NCBI GenBank assembly: GCA_000729835.1
Contig: JFHB01000026.1
Span: 124,001-188,000, forward strand
DNA from: Atkinsonella hypoxylon
Lineage: Eukaryota; Ascomycota; Sordariomycetes; Hypocreales; Clavicipitaceae
Direction: 5' to 3'
Length of the DNA stretch: 64,000 nucleotides
The translations under genes were made by a program, and so were the position numbers. Below are positions 12,480 to 23,604 of the stretch, piece by piece. A model generated the notes under the pieces. It was given only the letters and a program-made list of their open reading frames with translations. It was not told the DNA's origin and did no database searches. Numbering within the stretch: the stretch's first letter is position 1; every line of letters starts with the position of its first letter.

Positions 12480-13121
12480 ATGAAGATTTCTACCGTCACG
12501 CTGTGTCTTGCCGTTCAGGCTCTAGCCCACCAAGCACTGCCTCTTATTAAGCGAGATTTGGCTACCATCACGGGCGTCCTGGACAATGTCAAAGCCAACA
12601 TTCGCAAGCTCGAGGAGTCCTTCAATACCGCAGCCGCCCACCCAGAAATACTCCTCTTGGCCTCCAACGGCCTGATTACGGCATTGAAGAATGGCACACA
12701 GGAGGTGAATGCGACAAGCGACATCTCTTTTCTCGACTCCGTGCGCCTCATCCGACCAGTCCAAGAGGTCACGGATCTGAGCATAAGTTTATCACGCAAC
12801 TTGGGCAAGATACGGGGCACGCTGGCCAAGATGGGATTCTGCCAGGCTACCCAGGTGCAAATCACCACCATCAGCAACAATTCTCAAAGCCTGATCAATG
12901 CCGTGGATAGCAAGCTGCCTCCGGAGTCGCAAGACATAGCGAGGGAGCTGACTGCTCCGTTGACAGGGGTTTTGGACAAGTCCAAGGATCAGTTTTCTGC
13001 GCAAAACTGCAACGCGACTAGTGACGGAACCACTACGAGTAATTCTGCTTCGATGCACAAGAGTGGCTTGGGTACGGCTGCTATCTCTCTGTCAATAATT
13101 GCCGTTGCTCTTACTGTATAG
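12480..13121 (+). CDS. HsbA-like cell wall galactomannoprotein, probable GPI anchor
   Basis: Single-exon gene of 213 aa. A signal peptide spans residues 1 to about 17 (MKISTVTLCLAVQALAHQA) and ends near a dibasic KR at about 24-25, which may be a further processing site. The body is helical and matches the hydrophobic surface-binding protein A family (Pfam HsbA): a Val/Leu-rich repeat-like pattern starting at TITGVLDNVKANI, one internal Cys (FCQATQ) and a second near the end (QNCNATS). Several N-glycosylation sites are present (NGT, NAT, NNS). A Ser/Thr-rich linker leads to a hydrophobic tail (AAISLSIIAVALTV), typical of GPI attachment. HsbA proteins bind hydrophobic surfaces and can help recruit secreted hydrolases; action is at the cell wall or surface. 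It stands alone, with a gene desert downstream. Confidence 0.88.
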   Translation: MKISTVTLCLAVQALAHQALPLIKRDLATITGVLDNVKANIRKLEESFNTAAAHPEILLLASNGLITALKNGTQEVNATSDISFLDSVRLIRPVQEVTDLSISLSRNLGKIRGTLAKMGFCQATQVQITTISNNSQSLINAVDSKLPPESQDIARELTAPLTGVLDKSKDQFSAQNCNATSDGTTTSNSASMHKSGLGTAAISLSIIAVALTV

Positions 13122-13132
13122 AGCTCTGGAGT

Positions 13133-13159
13133 GTTTATTTTTATTTTTATTTTTATTTT
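13133..13159 (+). repeat. (TTTTA)n tract just after the HsbA-like gene
   Basis: About five tandem TTTTA units begin 11 bp after the stop codon. The T-rich tract probably lies in the 3' untranslated or terminator region. Confidence 0.8.
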
Positions 13160-14959
13160 TTGCATTTAACGAGGCAATTTAAATCAAGAGTTATGACGAG
13201 TCTTCTTGGAATCAGGCGCCATCGAGCTTCTTTCTCCCACAGTGCTACAGCCGTTGTTACTTCTGCCTTTGTTCACGCCGTCGTGCTTCGTTTTGTAAGG
13301 CACAGTTACATTGTCAGCGCAAGGAACCACCCCCGTTTTAGGTTTAATTGGTGCTGTGCTACGGAATATCAAATCGCGTTTATGCACTCGTGTCTCTTTG
13401 AGGACTGTTCAGACTACCAGACACTTCCCTTCCGACCCACTTGTTTAAACCCGTAAAAAAATACATGTAGCTTTAGTCAAACCTGCACTAGAGTACGTAA
13501 ACGTGGACTTAAGAAGTCCTAGCAAGCATCTGAGAGCATTCTAATAGCCTTCAAAACCTAAGTAGTTGCTTAGTAGTTGCTCTTGTGAGGCCCGTGATGC
13601 ATCGCAATGCTTCAAACCAAGGTGTTGCTGGAAGCCGTTAACTAATTCAGTTTATTATCGGTAGTAGTACGGAATACTCCGTAAGTGCCGGCTCCAACGC
13701 GTCAGTCGCTCCATTTGGTGGGCGGGAAAAGTGGGTCGGTACGGAGGTACACGCGTTTTACGGTCCTCCCATTGTTGGTCAGGCAACGAGTGATTCAACG
13801 GCATCGTTTCTATTAGCTTTTCTAGGGTACCTGGATCAACGGCATGCCATGCTTCGCGAGCGACTACCCAATTCTCTTGATATGCGGCCCTTCAGCATGT
13901 TGACTGTTTATGACGATCTGCCGAGGTCGAGATACCTGATACCTCGAGGTAGGCAAATCATTATTAATGCCTCGAACTATAAATCATCACCACCAAGTGT
14001 GGGAGAAATGGAAAACGCGTCGCACAAGCAAGGCACAATTTCGGATTTTTCTTGTTACCAAGGACGGAGACAGGGGTCTCTATGATGGCCGTTTAATCAC
14101 GCTCATGTCGTCGACGGTGACATGCCGCAAAAAACGGGGTGTCTGGGTTTGAAACATGACACCCTATGGTGGTATTAATGAATGCAACCGAGATCGACAA
14201 AAGGCTGTCGCAATACCAACCCCCACAAATTGCTCGATGCCGCAGGTCCCACACGTTGTGTGCTCCTTTGGGGGTTCAATTGATAGGGACGAAAGGAAGG
14301 TTCGCAGATAACACCAACAAGAAGATAAATCCCTCATGCAACAGAAGGTCTGTGGGCTCCCTTGATAGGTAAACTGGGCTTCTAGCGTGCGCTAGGCTGT
14401 TAGGCTGGGCGAGAGCAAGTATGCGTTGATGAGAACGACAGCCGATGTGTCTTCACTTCCCCAATAGTTAGTTAGCCTGAGACGACTCTGGGCCTTCGTG
14501 GATTCTCGGACCCGACCCGACCTGACCTAACTGTGTGTGGATTAGTGGCGTGGGAAGCTCTTCCGACTGGCCAACTCGAGCTTGGACTTGGACGTACTAG
14601 GATGTATGATGTTTCCGCATATATAACATTAGTAAGAAATAGAGAAAGTCAACGAGAGTTATAAAGAAACAATAAGTGAAAACTATAAGCGAGAAGCGAG
14701 AACATAGAATAAGGTTAAAGAGTTGTTTTCGTTCTTGTTTTAAGAAATTAAATGAATTGTTAGAACAATAATGCAGCATAATATAACGCCACATCGGGGT
14801 AAGTGCAAGGGTACTGTTAAAAATACAACATCATTGGCTAAGCACCTCCATTTCTACATCACAGAAACCCACATTCTGGTCTGGTCAGTCGGGTCCGAAC
14901 GGTCGGAACATCTACAGACTGACTAGGCCGGCTAAAAGGCCTTGCTGCAGTCTTTGCTT

Positions 14960-14983
14960 GATCGGCCAACTAGTTGACCGATC
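14960..14983. repeat. 24-bp near-palindrome with adjacent direct repeat
   Basis: The 24 bp have dyad symmetry centred on ACTAGT, with arms GATCGG(C/T)C and one mismatched pair. The outer GATCGGCCA sequence repeats again directly after it at 14980-14988. Such structure is seen at transposon ends or regulatory sites; nothing nearby decides between these. Confidence 0.45.
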
Positions 14984-16111
14984 GGCCAGTTAACTTGCGT
15001 GGCGGTCTTCGTATCCTATTTAATTCACCCCAAAGTTAAAGTATCGCGCCTCAATGAGGCCCCTTTAACTGGATAGAGTGGAAGGCCCGTAAAACTGGTC
15101 ATGTTACACAGCGTACGAAAGGCGGAATTTAAGCGCTCTCGTTTGAATGCCACAGCAGCGCGGCCTTCAAGACGATCCAGGCCTCATCTATTCCGTAGTC
15201 TGGCCTATTACATTAGACAGTACCGCGTTTTCAACTTTACGACCCACGCTGTTATGTATTCTTCATGTGCCCTATACGCTTGCAGGCAAAATCATACAAT
15301 AGTGATCCCTACTATAATGTCACAGCAGTCTACAGAGTAATTACGGGATACTCTCTACGTTAGGCCGCAAGTCTACGGGTCGCTGGGGCCGAAGCTGCAT
15401 TTGGTGCCGGTGTGCCAATTAGACTCCACATCATGATCACCGAGAATGCTATATATCTTGCTAATAATAGTATGGAGTCCTGCTAACCGTGCCGCCTGCC
15501 CGTAACAGTCTTACCGGTGGTAAAGGGTTTCTCACCAGCGAACGAAAAGCCCGTCCAATGGGGCCTTAAACCATCCGGGCCGGCAACTACTAGCAACAAA
15601 ACTGGGTGATGGTGTTTGGGGTTGTCAGTCAAAGAAGCAATTGCAGTCAAAACCTGGGTGCAAGCTAATTATGCACCTCGTTGAACAGCATTGCAAACTT
15701 TGCTCCTGGCCTAATCGTCTGATTGCTACAACTGCGTTTCGGGTGCCACACGTAACAATATTGCATGCTATCATACTCCATAGAGCAGCTTATTACCTAA
15801 GTAGGTAAGAGGGGACAGACGTTATGATGCATTAGATTCATCAGTCACATAGGCGGTGAGGAAAAAGGATGCACGCTTAGACGCTACGAAGTAATAACCC
15901 CATCGAGATCCACTTACATGCACATACATGCACACACAACTTGTACTTCACAAGTCTACACCGAGTCTTGGATCAGCACCTTCGTGAGACATGATCTTGC
16001 ACTCCAATGTGGGCAGTGAGATCTCCATCAAAAAGTTCGGCCGACGCACGGGTACTCGTTCGTGGCTACGTTTGTGATCCATGGGTCCTACCGACAGAGA
16101 TTGATTATCAA

Positions 16112-16378
16112 CTAATCAAACAAGGACTTGTGAGGGGTACCCCTTCTACAGTTCAACTTCACGATAGTAGAAGGTTTCCAACAAGCATCTTCATTACAAA
16201 AAGGTAATTTGCAAGTCTCGCACCTGTAGCGACTTTGCTTAGCCTGCCCGCGGCGATGGAAGGCATCGTCTCTGAGGGACAGAATAGTCCGAATTACGCG
16301 CTGTTGATCGCCGTGGTTAAGTTTCAAGTGTGGCTTGAATCGGTGCCGGTTAAGTATTAATGCCCGGTACTGACCCAA
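16112..16378 (-). mobile_element. Relic resembling the C-terminal zinc finger of a piggyBac-like transposase
   Basis: An 88-codon open frame on the minus strand includes RYRCETCKLPFCNEDACW, a Cys-x2-Cys-x4-Cys-x4-Cys cluster. It follows a basic helix-like stretch (IRTILSLRDDAFHRRGQ). This spacing resembles the cysteine-rich tail of fungal piggyBac-type (DDE_Tnp_1_7) transposases. No DDE catalytic domain is readable upstream on the same strand. If it is a transposon, only the tail survives. The family assignment is from memory of the pattern. Confidence 0.35.
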
Positions 16379-17702
16379 AATGCGTCGTAGTTTATTAAGT
16401 GCACCGACGAGACTTTTTTATTCAGGCCTCGTTGTGCACTCGCACGTGGGTTGTGAAGTCTGGTCTTTGCTTCATTAATTTTGGTACAACACGTAACTGG
16501 GTGGATTACGTGGTTGAGTATACTTTGGAGCTCGTATGTACATCCCAGAACCTACACATATGTAACTTGGACTTACACACGATTATAAGTGTCTACTTTG
16601 ATGAGATTCGTGACAATACCTTCTTTAAATCCACAAGTACCGCCTAGACCACAGTAATACGAAGTGGTACATATTGGTAAGTTTTACCCCTCAAGCGGCT
16701 AATTTGAGAAGGATGTTCAATACCAATTATCGGAATCGCCCTGCGGCGCAAGGTAAGGAGGAACAGCTTGAGAGCGAATCGCTATGCTATTTAGAAGGGC
16801 CATGTCAGTAATGGACTCCTGCTCTCACAAGCCGCCCGCCAACGCTGCAAACTATGCAACCCCGTATGACCTCGTTAGAGGCCGAGTTGAGAAAGAGGTC
16901 AGCAAACTCACGCCTGGAACTCTGGCTTTAGCCGACAGGGCCTGCAAGCGTTGCCGGACCACGTTTTATCTACTTTGAAGAGCAACACAACCGGGAAAGA
17001 GGACATGTTCCAATGCACTCTGGAACATTAGTTCACGTCATGAGGTTTGCACAGATGCTAATGCAGAAAGCCAGTGTTATATGGCTCCTGAGAATCATGT
17101 CGCGGAAATGAATCTGTGCTCCAAGAACTCATCGTGCTTCGTGCCGAGAATGCTCGACTACTTGGGTATCCCAGCCATGCCGCATTAAGACTCGAGCATA
17201 GGATGGCTAAAACACCAGATACTGTTATCAAACTCTGATCCAGGTTAGTTTCAGAGCCTTCTCAGAGGTCAGAAGCTAAGCTCGAGAAGTTAAAGGCTAT
17301 CCAAAATGGATGTCGAGTCTCGTGGAGAGTTACTTGTTGGGAAGTACATTCTTGGGATCATGCTTTCTATAATCAGACTTATGCTGGAGATAGAGTATAA
17401 CTCAGATCAGAGCAGCTGACAAGATGATTCCCGCTCCTGTCGGTCATAGATTCCATGCTGGAAATTAGCGAGCATCTTTTTGGCTTGGTTTTTGTTGAAA
17501 TTAATAAGCCATACCACGATTCTGGCATCGCTTTTCACCGCAGCCCTTAGTTCACCTGGCATGACGGCATGCGAGTTTCTATTGTATGGAATGACGAGCA
17601 AGAGGGTAGTGACTTTGTTCGTTATCTTTACCTTGACCTTATGTGCCTATCCGATCAGTAAGTGCAAGGCTGGGGATAATCTTAATGCTGTCCTGTATTA
17701 AC

Positions 17703-17739
17703 GAAGAAGAAGAAGAAGAAGAAGAAGAAGAAGAAGAAG
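17703..17739 (+). repeat. (GAA)12 microsatellite
   Basis: About twelve perfect GAA units lie in the gene desert, not in a supported reading frame. Confidence 0.9.
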
Positions 17740-20700
17740 AGAGAAGATGGTAATATGCCCAGTAAGTTGATTATATATGCTTAGGGTTGCACTCTAGCGG
17801 ACGGATGCCGTCAATACTCTGCGACGGCACTGCTATTTGGCCTCGAGAAACCTAGCGTCGCCAAACCAACGCTTCTCTCGCACCGGGAAGTTATCTTGCT
17901 TCTCCACGAGTTAGGATATGGCATTCACGAGCTTGTGACCTAGACCAAGCTCGCATGCTTCCATGGGACTGCATTGCCTATCGATTTTGCAGAGATGCGT
18001 AGCCAAGTATTGGAGAACTAGTGTTGAATACTGTCACAGCTAAAGCGCCTAGGCAGACATTACTCACCTATCCATGTATCACTTAAAAGAATGGAGTGAA
18101 GCGGCAAATGGCAAACCTAGGCCGGCGGAGAGGTTGTCTGACTCGGATATTGCCAATCTCGCTCGCAGCAAGCACTGCAACAGCGCGATATTGTCCCTGG
18201 GTCAGGCGAGCATAGTATGTTCGACATGCTAATTCCTCAGCCGAGTGACAACATGGAAGTCGAGAAGTGACAACTGCCCATCGAATGGAATCAGCTGCGT
18301 CGCAAGGCTCTTTCCTTGGACGGAGGCGAAGCTGTAAATGGTGATTGGATTTGGGGATATCGCTATACCAGCATCCCGCACTTTGCCGACGATTCCTGAT
18401 ATACCTCTGAACGCGGAAATGATCTCAGTCATGGTCGTCGTCGTCACTTTTCGTTAGCCAACCCCTCTGGGTTTTATAGTGCTGATTATTACAGCTATTT
18501 TCCGTGAGTAGCTTCTTGTCTGCATACCTCTTTCTGCGATCACTTATTTATTCGTTTGTTCATGGATCGCACATGCTTGCTAATCATAATTTCTCTTCGC
18601 TGTGTCAGCTCACCTGCTTGTGCTGGCGACGTGTTTAACGCAATTTTTGAAGCTGGCCCCGAGAATGCGGCAAATAGCCGTCAGCGTCGCTATGCTCTAC
18701 TTGAGAAGGGATCAAGCGAATATGAGATGACTATCCTGCTAGACATGGGGAAGATTTATTTATGGCCTATTATATACTGTGTGCGCATCTCCACACGCCC
18801 CGAGATGCTGTTTTGTGAGTGCTCCATGAGGAGATCACAAACAATACGCTTTGCATCTTTATGTCGAAGGCGTAGATTTTTAACCGCTCATAAGAATATC
18901 ACTTGTAGGAAGCTCTCTTCGTACCAGCAGCAATGCGATCAGGCCGCCGGTATAACTAAATACATATAGGACGTTGCTCATTTATGGTGCAAGACTGGGA
19001 AGGATGATTAGTTTTGTGTTCGCCGTCGCACAGAGGTATGAAAGACTCGCCTCATATGACCGAAGTTGGAATGACAAACCCAGGTTAGTGCCAGCAAGCA
19101 GATATCAACCAATATAACATCTTCTTGTCACGCTTCTATATTTGAAGACTCGAGAAATCTACTGGGTTCACTTGTTGTAGGTGTCTGCTACACGCTGATA
19201 GGTAAATCTTAAACTGCAGCATTGCCCACACGTATTCCGTACCAATGAACCACTAGTTAGACAATAGTACTATTTTTGGTCTGGTCTATTTATGGTCCAG
19301 CTTCAGGTCCCATCACACCTATCGCTTGGTACTCAAGGCGACTACAACTAAGGCATTTCTTTGTATGTTTACCCCGGTATCCGGCACATCTCATGATATT
19401 CCACACCCGAGGTGGCCAGTAAAAGAAGCTTCTTTTAAGGCATTGATTCGCATAAGCCATAGCACTATGAAGAGGTATACAGTATAACTAGTGTATGATC
19501 ACAGGAGATCTAGTGTCTTGGTTTGACGCTTAACACGACATACGGAATTATCACATGACTGTTCGCAGGCTTAAATTTTAGTAATGTCATTAGGCAGCTT
19601 GATCATGATCGTCGATTGGACTAAACCCTGTACTGTAAGATCTGTAAATCATGCAAGGGGTGGTGGATTGTGCATGCAACCCCGGAGTGATTGTATGTAC
19701 AGAAAAAAACATGGCAGGGCAGAATCGACATTTATTACGGAATACGGAATACGATAGGCGAAATTACCATGTAGTTCTTGCGGGCATCTACGCTGCAGTG
19801 GTTAGTTAGGGGCGAAATTGGAGGGATAGAGGGACTCTAGTCTAGACTGTTCTATGTAATTAGTTCGTACTATAATGTCTTAGGATAACCCTGCTAGGTG
19901 ACTATTGATTGGTTGAAGCTACCCCTGTGAAGTATATTTATAAAATCATTCAGGGCTTAGACTGTGTGTGTCTCCTTGAGGACCGTAAGGCTCTAGCTAC
20001 GGTTGCGTACTGGAAGGATGTCATCGAATCGGACACAGGAGAACCAGAGGCATTTCTCCTATACCGCTAAACTGCACAATGATATAAGCACAAGAATCAT
20101 CCGAGCTACTAAGAGGTACACTGCGCATGTCCAAAGCCCACCATAAACTTTAAAAGGTCACTCAAGGTCCTCCGCCCGAGACAAGGGGATTGTGGGTCCG
20201 CAACGTTATTTATGGTCTTCAACAGATAATAGAAGAGCTTATTCCGTTTGTTGACGATGATTGCAACCGTAAAAGCGGGACCAGTCGCTGGTCAAATAAA
20301 AAAGGGCCGTGGTAAAGTTGAGGGATTTTCCTCCCCTGAATGTGACTGCCGTTGCCCGGCACTCACGATACAAGTCTGCGGGGATTGCGGAAAGCCACGT
20401 CACAATTAGTTATATGATAGATAATTATATCACTGAAGGCAAAATCTTGGAAAACTTAACCCGAGGTCTTGTACAAATCCAATGGTATATACGGGAAGTA
20501 ACATACGCAGCACAGTTATCTAATTACTTGCGTCAATGTCATCATATAAGTGGCGGACAGGCTGATCAAGCACCGGCACAAAAGCTGGTGCGAGCAAATG
20601 ACGAGCCAAAAAGTGAGAAAATGACACGAGCACGGGCTCAGTTGGACATGGGCACGGGGGGCACGGGCACTTACATGTGCATGAATCGCGGCTTTGATGC

Positions 20701-21089
20701 TACCACACCGCAGAACCCATGATCCTTCCAGCTCGAGATGATGGCTGGGTCCGGAGAGGGTTTGCATGTCAGGTGCCTTTACGGAGGAGTTTAGAAGATA
20801 GTTAGACGATGCTCGACAGTGGCTGCGTAGTAACTATTGCCTTGCCCGTATTGGCGTCGTGCCTCCATCTCCGTTATGCCTGCTCCAAAGCCTAGTCGTC
20901 CTTTAAGACATCGCCTCGGCCAGAGCGGAACAAACCCTGCGGACATGGGCCTCATGGCAGGTCAACAGACCGGTGTGCAACAAATGTACAAAGGAAGATG
21001 AGTAAGTACAAAAGGCGGCAGTCGCCCGTGACGAGCGGCGTCTACGATGGACGTGACCGGTGTCAGCACCTGCTTCAAGACAACCCTCG

Positions 21090-21113
21090 CGCATCGCATC
21101 GCATCGCATTGCA
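21090..21113 (+). repeat. (GCATC)n short tandem next to the GH92 start
   Basis: Four to five GCATC/GCATT units run up to the ATG at 21116. They lie in the leader of the mannosidase gene, or in its N-terminus if the upstream ATG at 21047 were used. Confidence 0.7.
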
Positions 21114-21115
21114 TC

Positions 21116-23579
21116 ATGTTGGGTTCATTCGAGCTCAAGGCTGGCTTGGGCCTTTGCCTCGGCTTCTGCGCCGCCGCCGCCGAAGCTGAGCAAGAGTTTG
21201 TGACTTATGATCCGCTTAAATATGTTGATCAGCTCATCGGCACCAGCAATGGTGGAAACGTCTTCCCCGGCGCCACATTGCCATACGGAATGGCCAAAGC
21301 CGTCGCTGACACCAGCAGTGGAAGCAATCAAGGAGGCTTCACTCTGGACGACACTCCCATCACCGGCTTCAGTGTCCTCCACGACTCAGGTACAGGCGGA
21401 TCGCCTTCGCTCGGCAACTTCCCGCTGTTCCCATACAATGGCTGCCCAGACAATGACGTCGACAGGTGCGCTTATCCCAAGAAAACACGCGTTCAGTATG
21501 GCAATTTCTCCAAGGACAGTGTGAAAGCCAAGCCGGGATACTTTGGTGTCACCCTCAAGAGCGGGCCGCAGGTGGAAATGACGACTACCCAACATACCGC
21601 GCTCTTTAAATTCACATTCAAGGGCGCAGCCGGGGGAGCCAAGCCGCTCATTCTTCAAGACCTCAGTGATCTCTCCGACTCACGCCAGGACAATGGAACC
21701 GTGAAAGTCGACCCCAAGACGGGTCGTATCACCGGCGATGCTGTGTTTGTCGCCAGCTTCAGCCAAGGAAATTACCGGCCGTTCTTTTGCACAGACTTCT
21801 CCGGTGCCAAGATCGCCGACAGCGGCATATTTGTTGATAGCCGCGCCAGCACCGACGTCCATGACCTCAAGATCTCTCGATCCATCAACGGATACCCTCT
21901 GCCAGGGGGTGCCTTTGTGCGCTTCGTCGACGGGAATAATGCCGTGTATGCTCGCGTCGGTCTGAGCTTCATTAGCGCCGAGCGAGCGTGCGCAAATGCG
22001 GAGCAAGAAATTCCCGACTTCAACTTCGAAAAGGTTCAGAGTGCTGCGGAGGAGGCGTGGAGGAAGAAGCTGGGGCCCGTCATGGTTAATACCAAGGGTG
22101 TGGATGAGAGCTTCGTCAAGAATTTCTATTCGGGCATTTATCGCACCATGGTCAATCCTCAGAATTACACTAACGAGAATCCCTTGTGGCAGAATGGTGA
22201 GCCCTATTTCGACTCGTACTACTGTATCTGGGATACCTTTCGCTCGCAATTCCCCTTCTTGACCGTCATAGACCCAGAGGCGGTCTCCCAGATGGTACGA
22301 TCATTAATATCCATTTACGAACACGATGGTTGGCTGCCCGACTGTCGGATGAGTTTCAGCCGGGGATACACCCAAGGAGGTTCCAACGCAGACAACGTCC
22401 TGGCGGACGTCTATGTCAAGGGCATCCAGAACGGCATCGATTGGCACAAGGGGTTCGAAGCCGTGAAGAAGGACGCAGATGTGGAGCCGTACGACTGGTG
22501 CTGTCATGGAAGAGGCGGTATCGATTCATGGAAGCGTCTGGGCTACATACCCGTCCAAGATTTCGATTACAAAGGCTTTGGCACACTGACAAGATCAATC
22601 AGTCGGACAGTCGAGTACGCGTACAATGACTTTTGTATTTCGCAGATCGCAAAGGGTCTTGGCAAGAAAGGAGACGAGGAGAGGTACCGTGAGAGCAGTA
22701 ACAACTGGTACAATCTTTACAAGGCTGACCAGACATCGTCCTTGTCCAACGGCCAGAACACGGGATTTACCGGCTTCTTCCAGCCAAGATATCTCAACAA
22801 AACTTGGGGACATCAAGACCCTCTCAAATGCAGTAATTTGGACGATAAAAGCGTCTGTTCACTTCAAAATAGCGGCCCAGAGACGTTTGAAACTAGTATC
22901 TGGGAGACCACATTGTAAGTTAACCCCTAAAATGATGAGACCCGCGTGTCGAGACATGTTTGACGCTAATGCGCTCCCCAGTTTCGTGCCTCATGACCAT
23001 GCTCGTCTCATTGCCGCCTACGGTGGACCAGACGCATTTGTCAAGCGCCTCAATTACCTTCACGACCAAAAGATCTGTTACATTGGCAACGAGCCGTCGT
23101 TCTTGACCGTCTTCCAGTACCACTACGCCGGGCGACCGGCCGAATCCGCGCGGCGAAGTCATTTCTACATTCCCCAATACTTCTCCACCACATCCGGTGG
23201 CATCCCAGGAAACGATGATAGTGGCGCTATGGGCTCCTTCTTGGCGTTTGCCATGTCTGGATTGTTTCCCGTCGCCGGCCAGAACGTCTACCTGATCACG
23301 CCCCCCTTCTTCGAGAGTGTCCGGTACAAGAGTCCGCTTAATGGACGCACTGCGACGATCCGAAATGAGAACTTTGATCCAAGCTACAAGAATATCTATA
23401 TCCAGAAAGCGACTCTGGATGGTAAACCGTATACCAAGAACTGGATTGACCATTCGTTCTTCACCGAGGGCAAGGAGCTGGTTCTTACGCTGGGTAGCCA
23501 AGAGAGCAAGTGGGGAACTTCTGTCGAAGACTTGCCACCGAGTATTAGCGCATATGGATCAAAGAGCAGATCAGGCTGA
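21116..23579 (+). CDS. Glycoside hydrolase family 92 alpha-1,2-mannosidase, secreted
   Basis: Exons are 21116-22914 and 22982-23579, giving 798 aa. The intron (GTAAGT..CCCCAG) is phase 2 and its removal gives WETTFFVPHDHARL, a conserved GH92 block. A signal peptide covers about residues 1-25 (ending AAAAEAEQ); the ATG at 21116 was chosen because it starts the hydrophobic leader, while 21047 adds 23 unlike residues. GH92 hallmarks follow in order: an N-terminal domain opening YVDQLIGTSNGGNVFPG, then WDTFRSQFPFL, HDGWLPDCR, a GGSNADNVLAD segment, and near the C-terminus GGIPGNDDSGAMGS and LITPPFF. The family consists of Ca2+-dependent exo-acting alpha-mannosidases trimming mannose from glycans. 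It is probably secreted to degrade mannoproteins or N-glycans. It stands alone beside a gene desert. Function is well supported at family level; linkage specificity is not. Confidence 0.93.
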
Positions 23580-23604
23580 GCAGGGTGAGCAGGGTGAGCA
23601 GGGG
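23578..23604 (+). repeat. GAGCAGGGT 9-bp tandem, three units
   Basis: Three copies of a 9-bp unit overlap the stop codon region of the GH92 gene, mostly in its 3' untranslated region. Confidence 0.8.

Larger units (their letters stand above)
13160..21115. other. 8-kb gene desert
   Basis: No gene with a recognisable product is supported here; ORFs are mostly under 90 codons and lack family motifs. The region contains a direct repeat of TAGTAGTTGCT (about 13562-13583), a TACGGAATACTCCGTA element at 13668, a GACCC/GACCT short tandem near 14511-14531, a near-palindrome at 14960-14983, a transposase-like relic at 16112-16378 and a GAA microsatellite at 17703. A small minus-strand ORF (18229-18432, starting MTEIISAF) could be real but matches nothing I know. 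Overall it reads as old repeat-derived or accessory DNA. Confidence 0.5.

Noticed and set aside
15780..15810. TTACCTAAGTAGGTAA inverted repeat as a regulatory site
   Set aside because: Short dyads of this type are common in fungal intergenic DNA and no gene is near.
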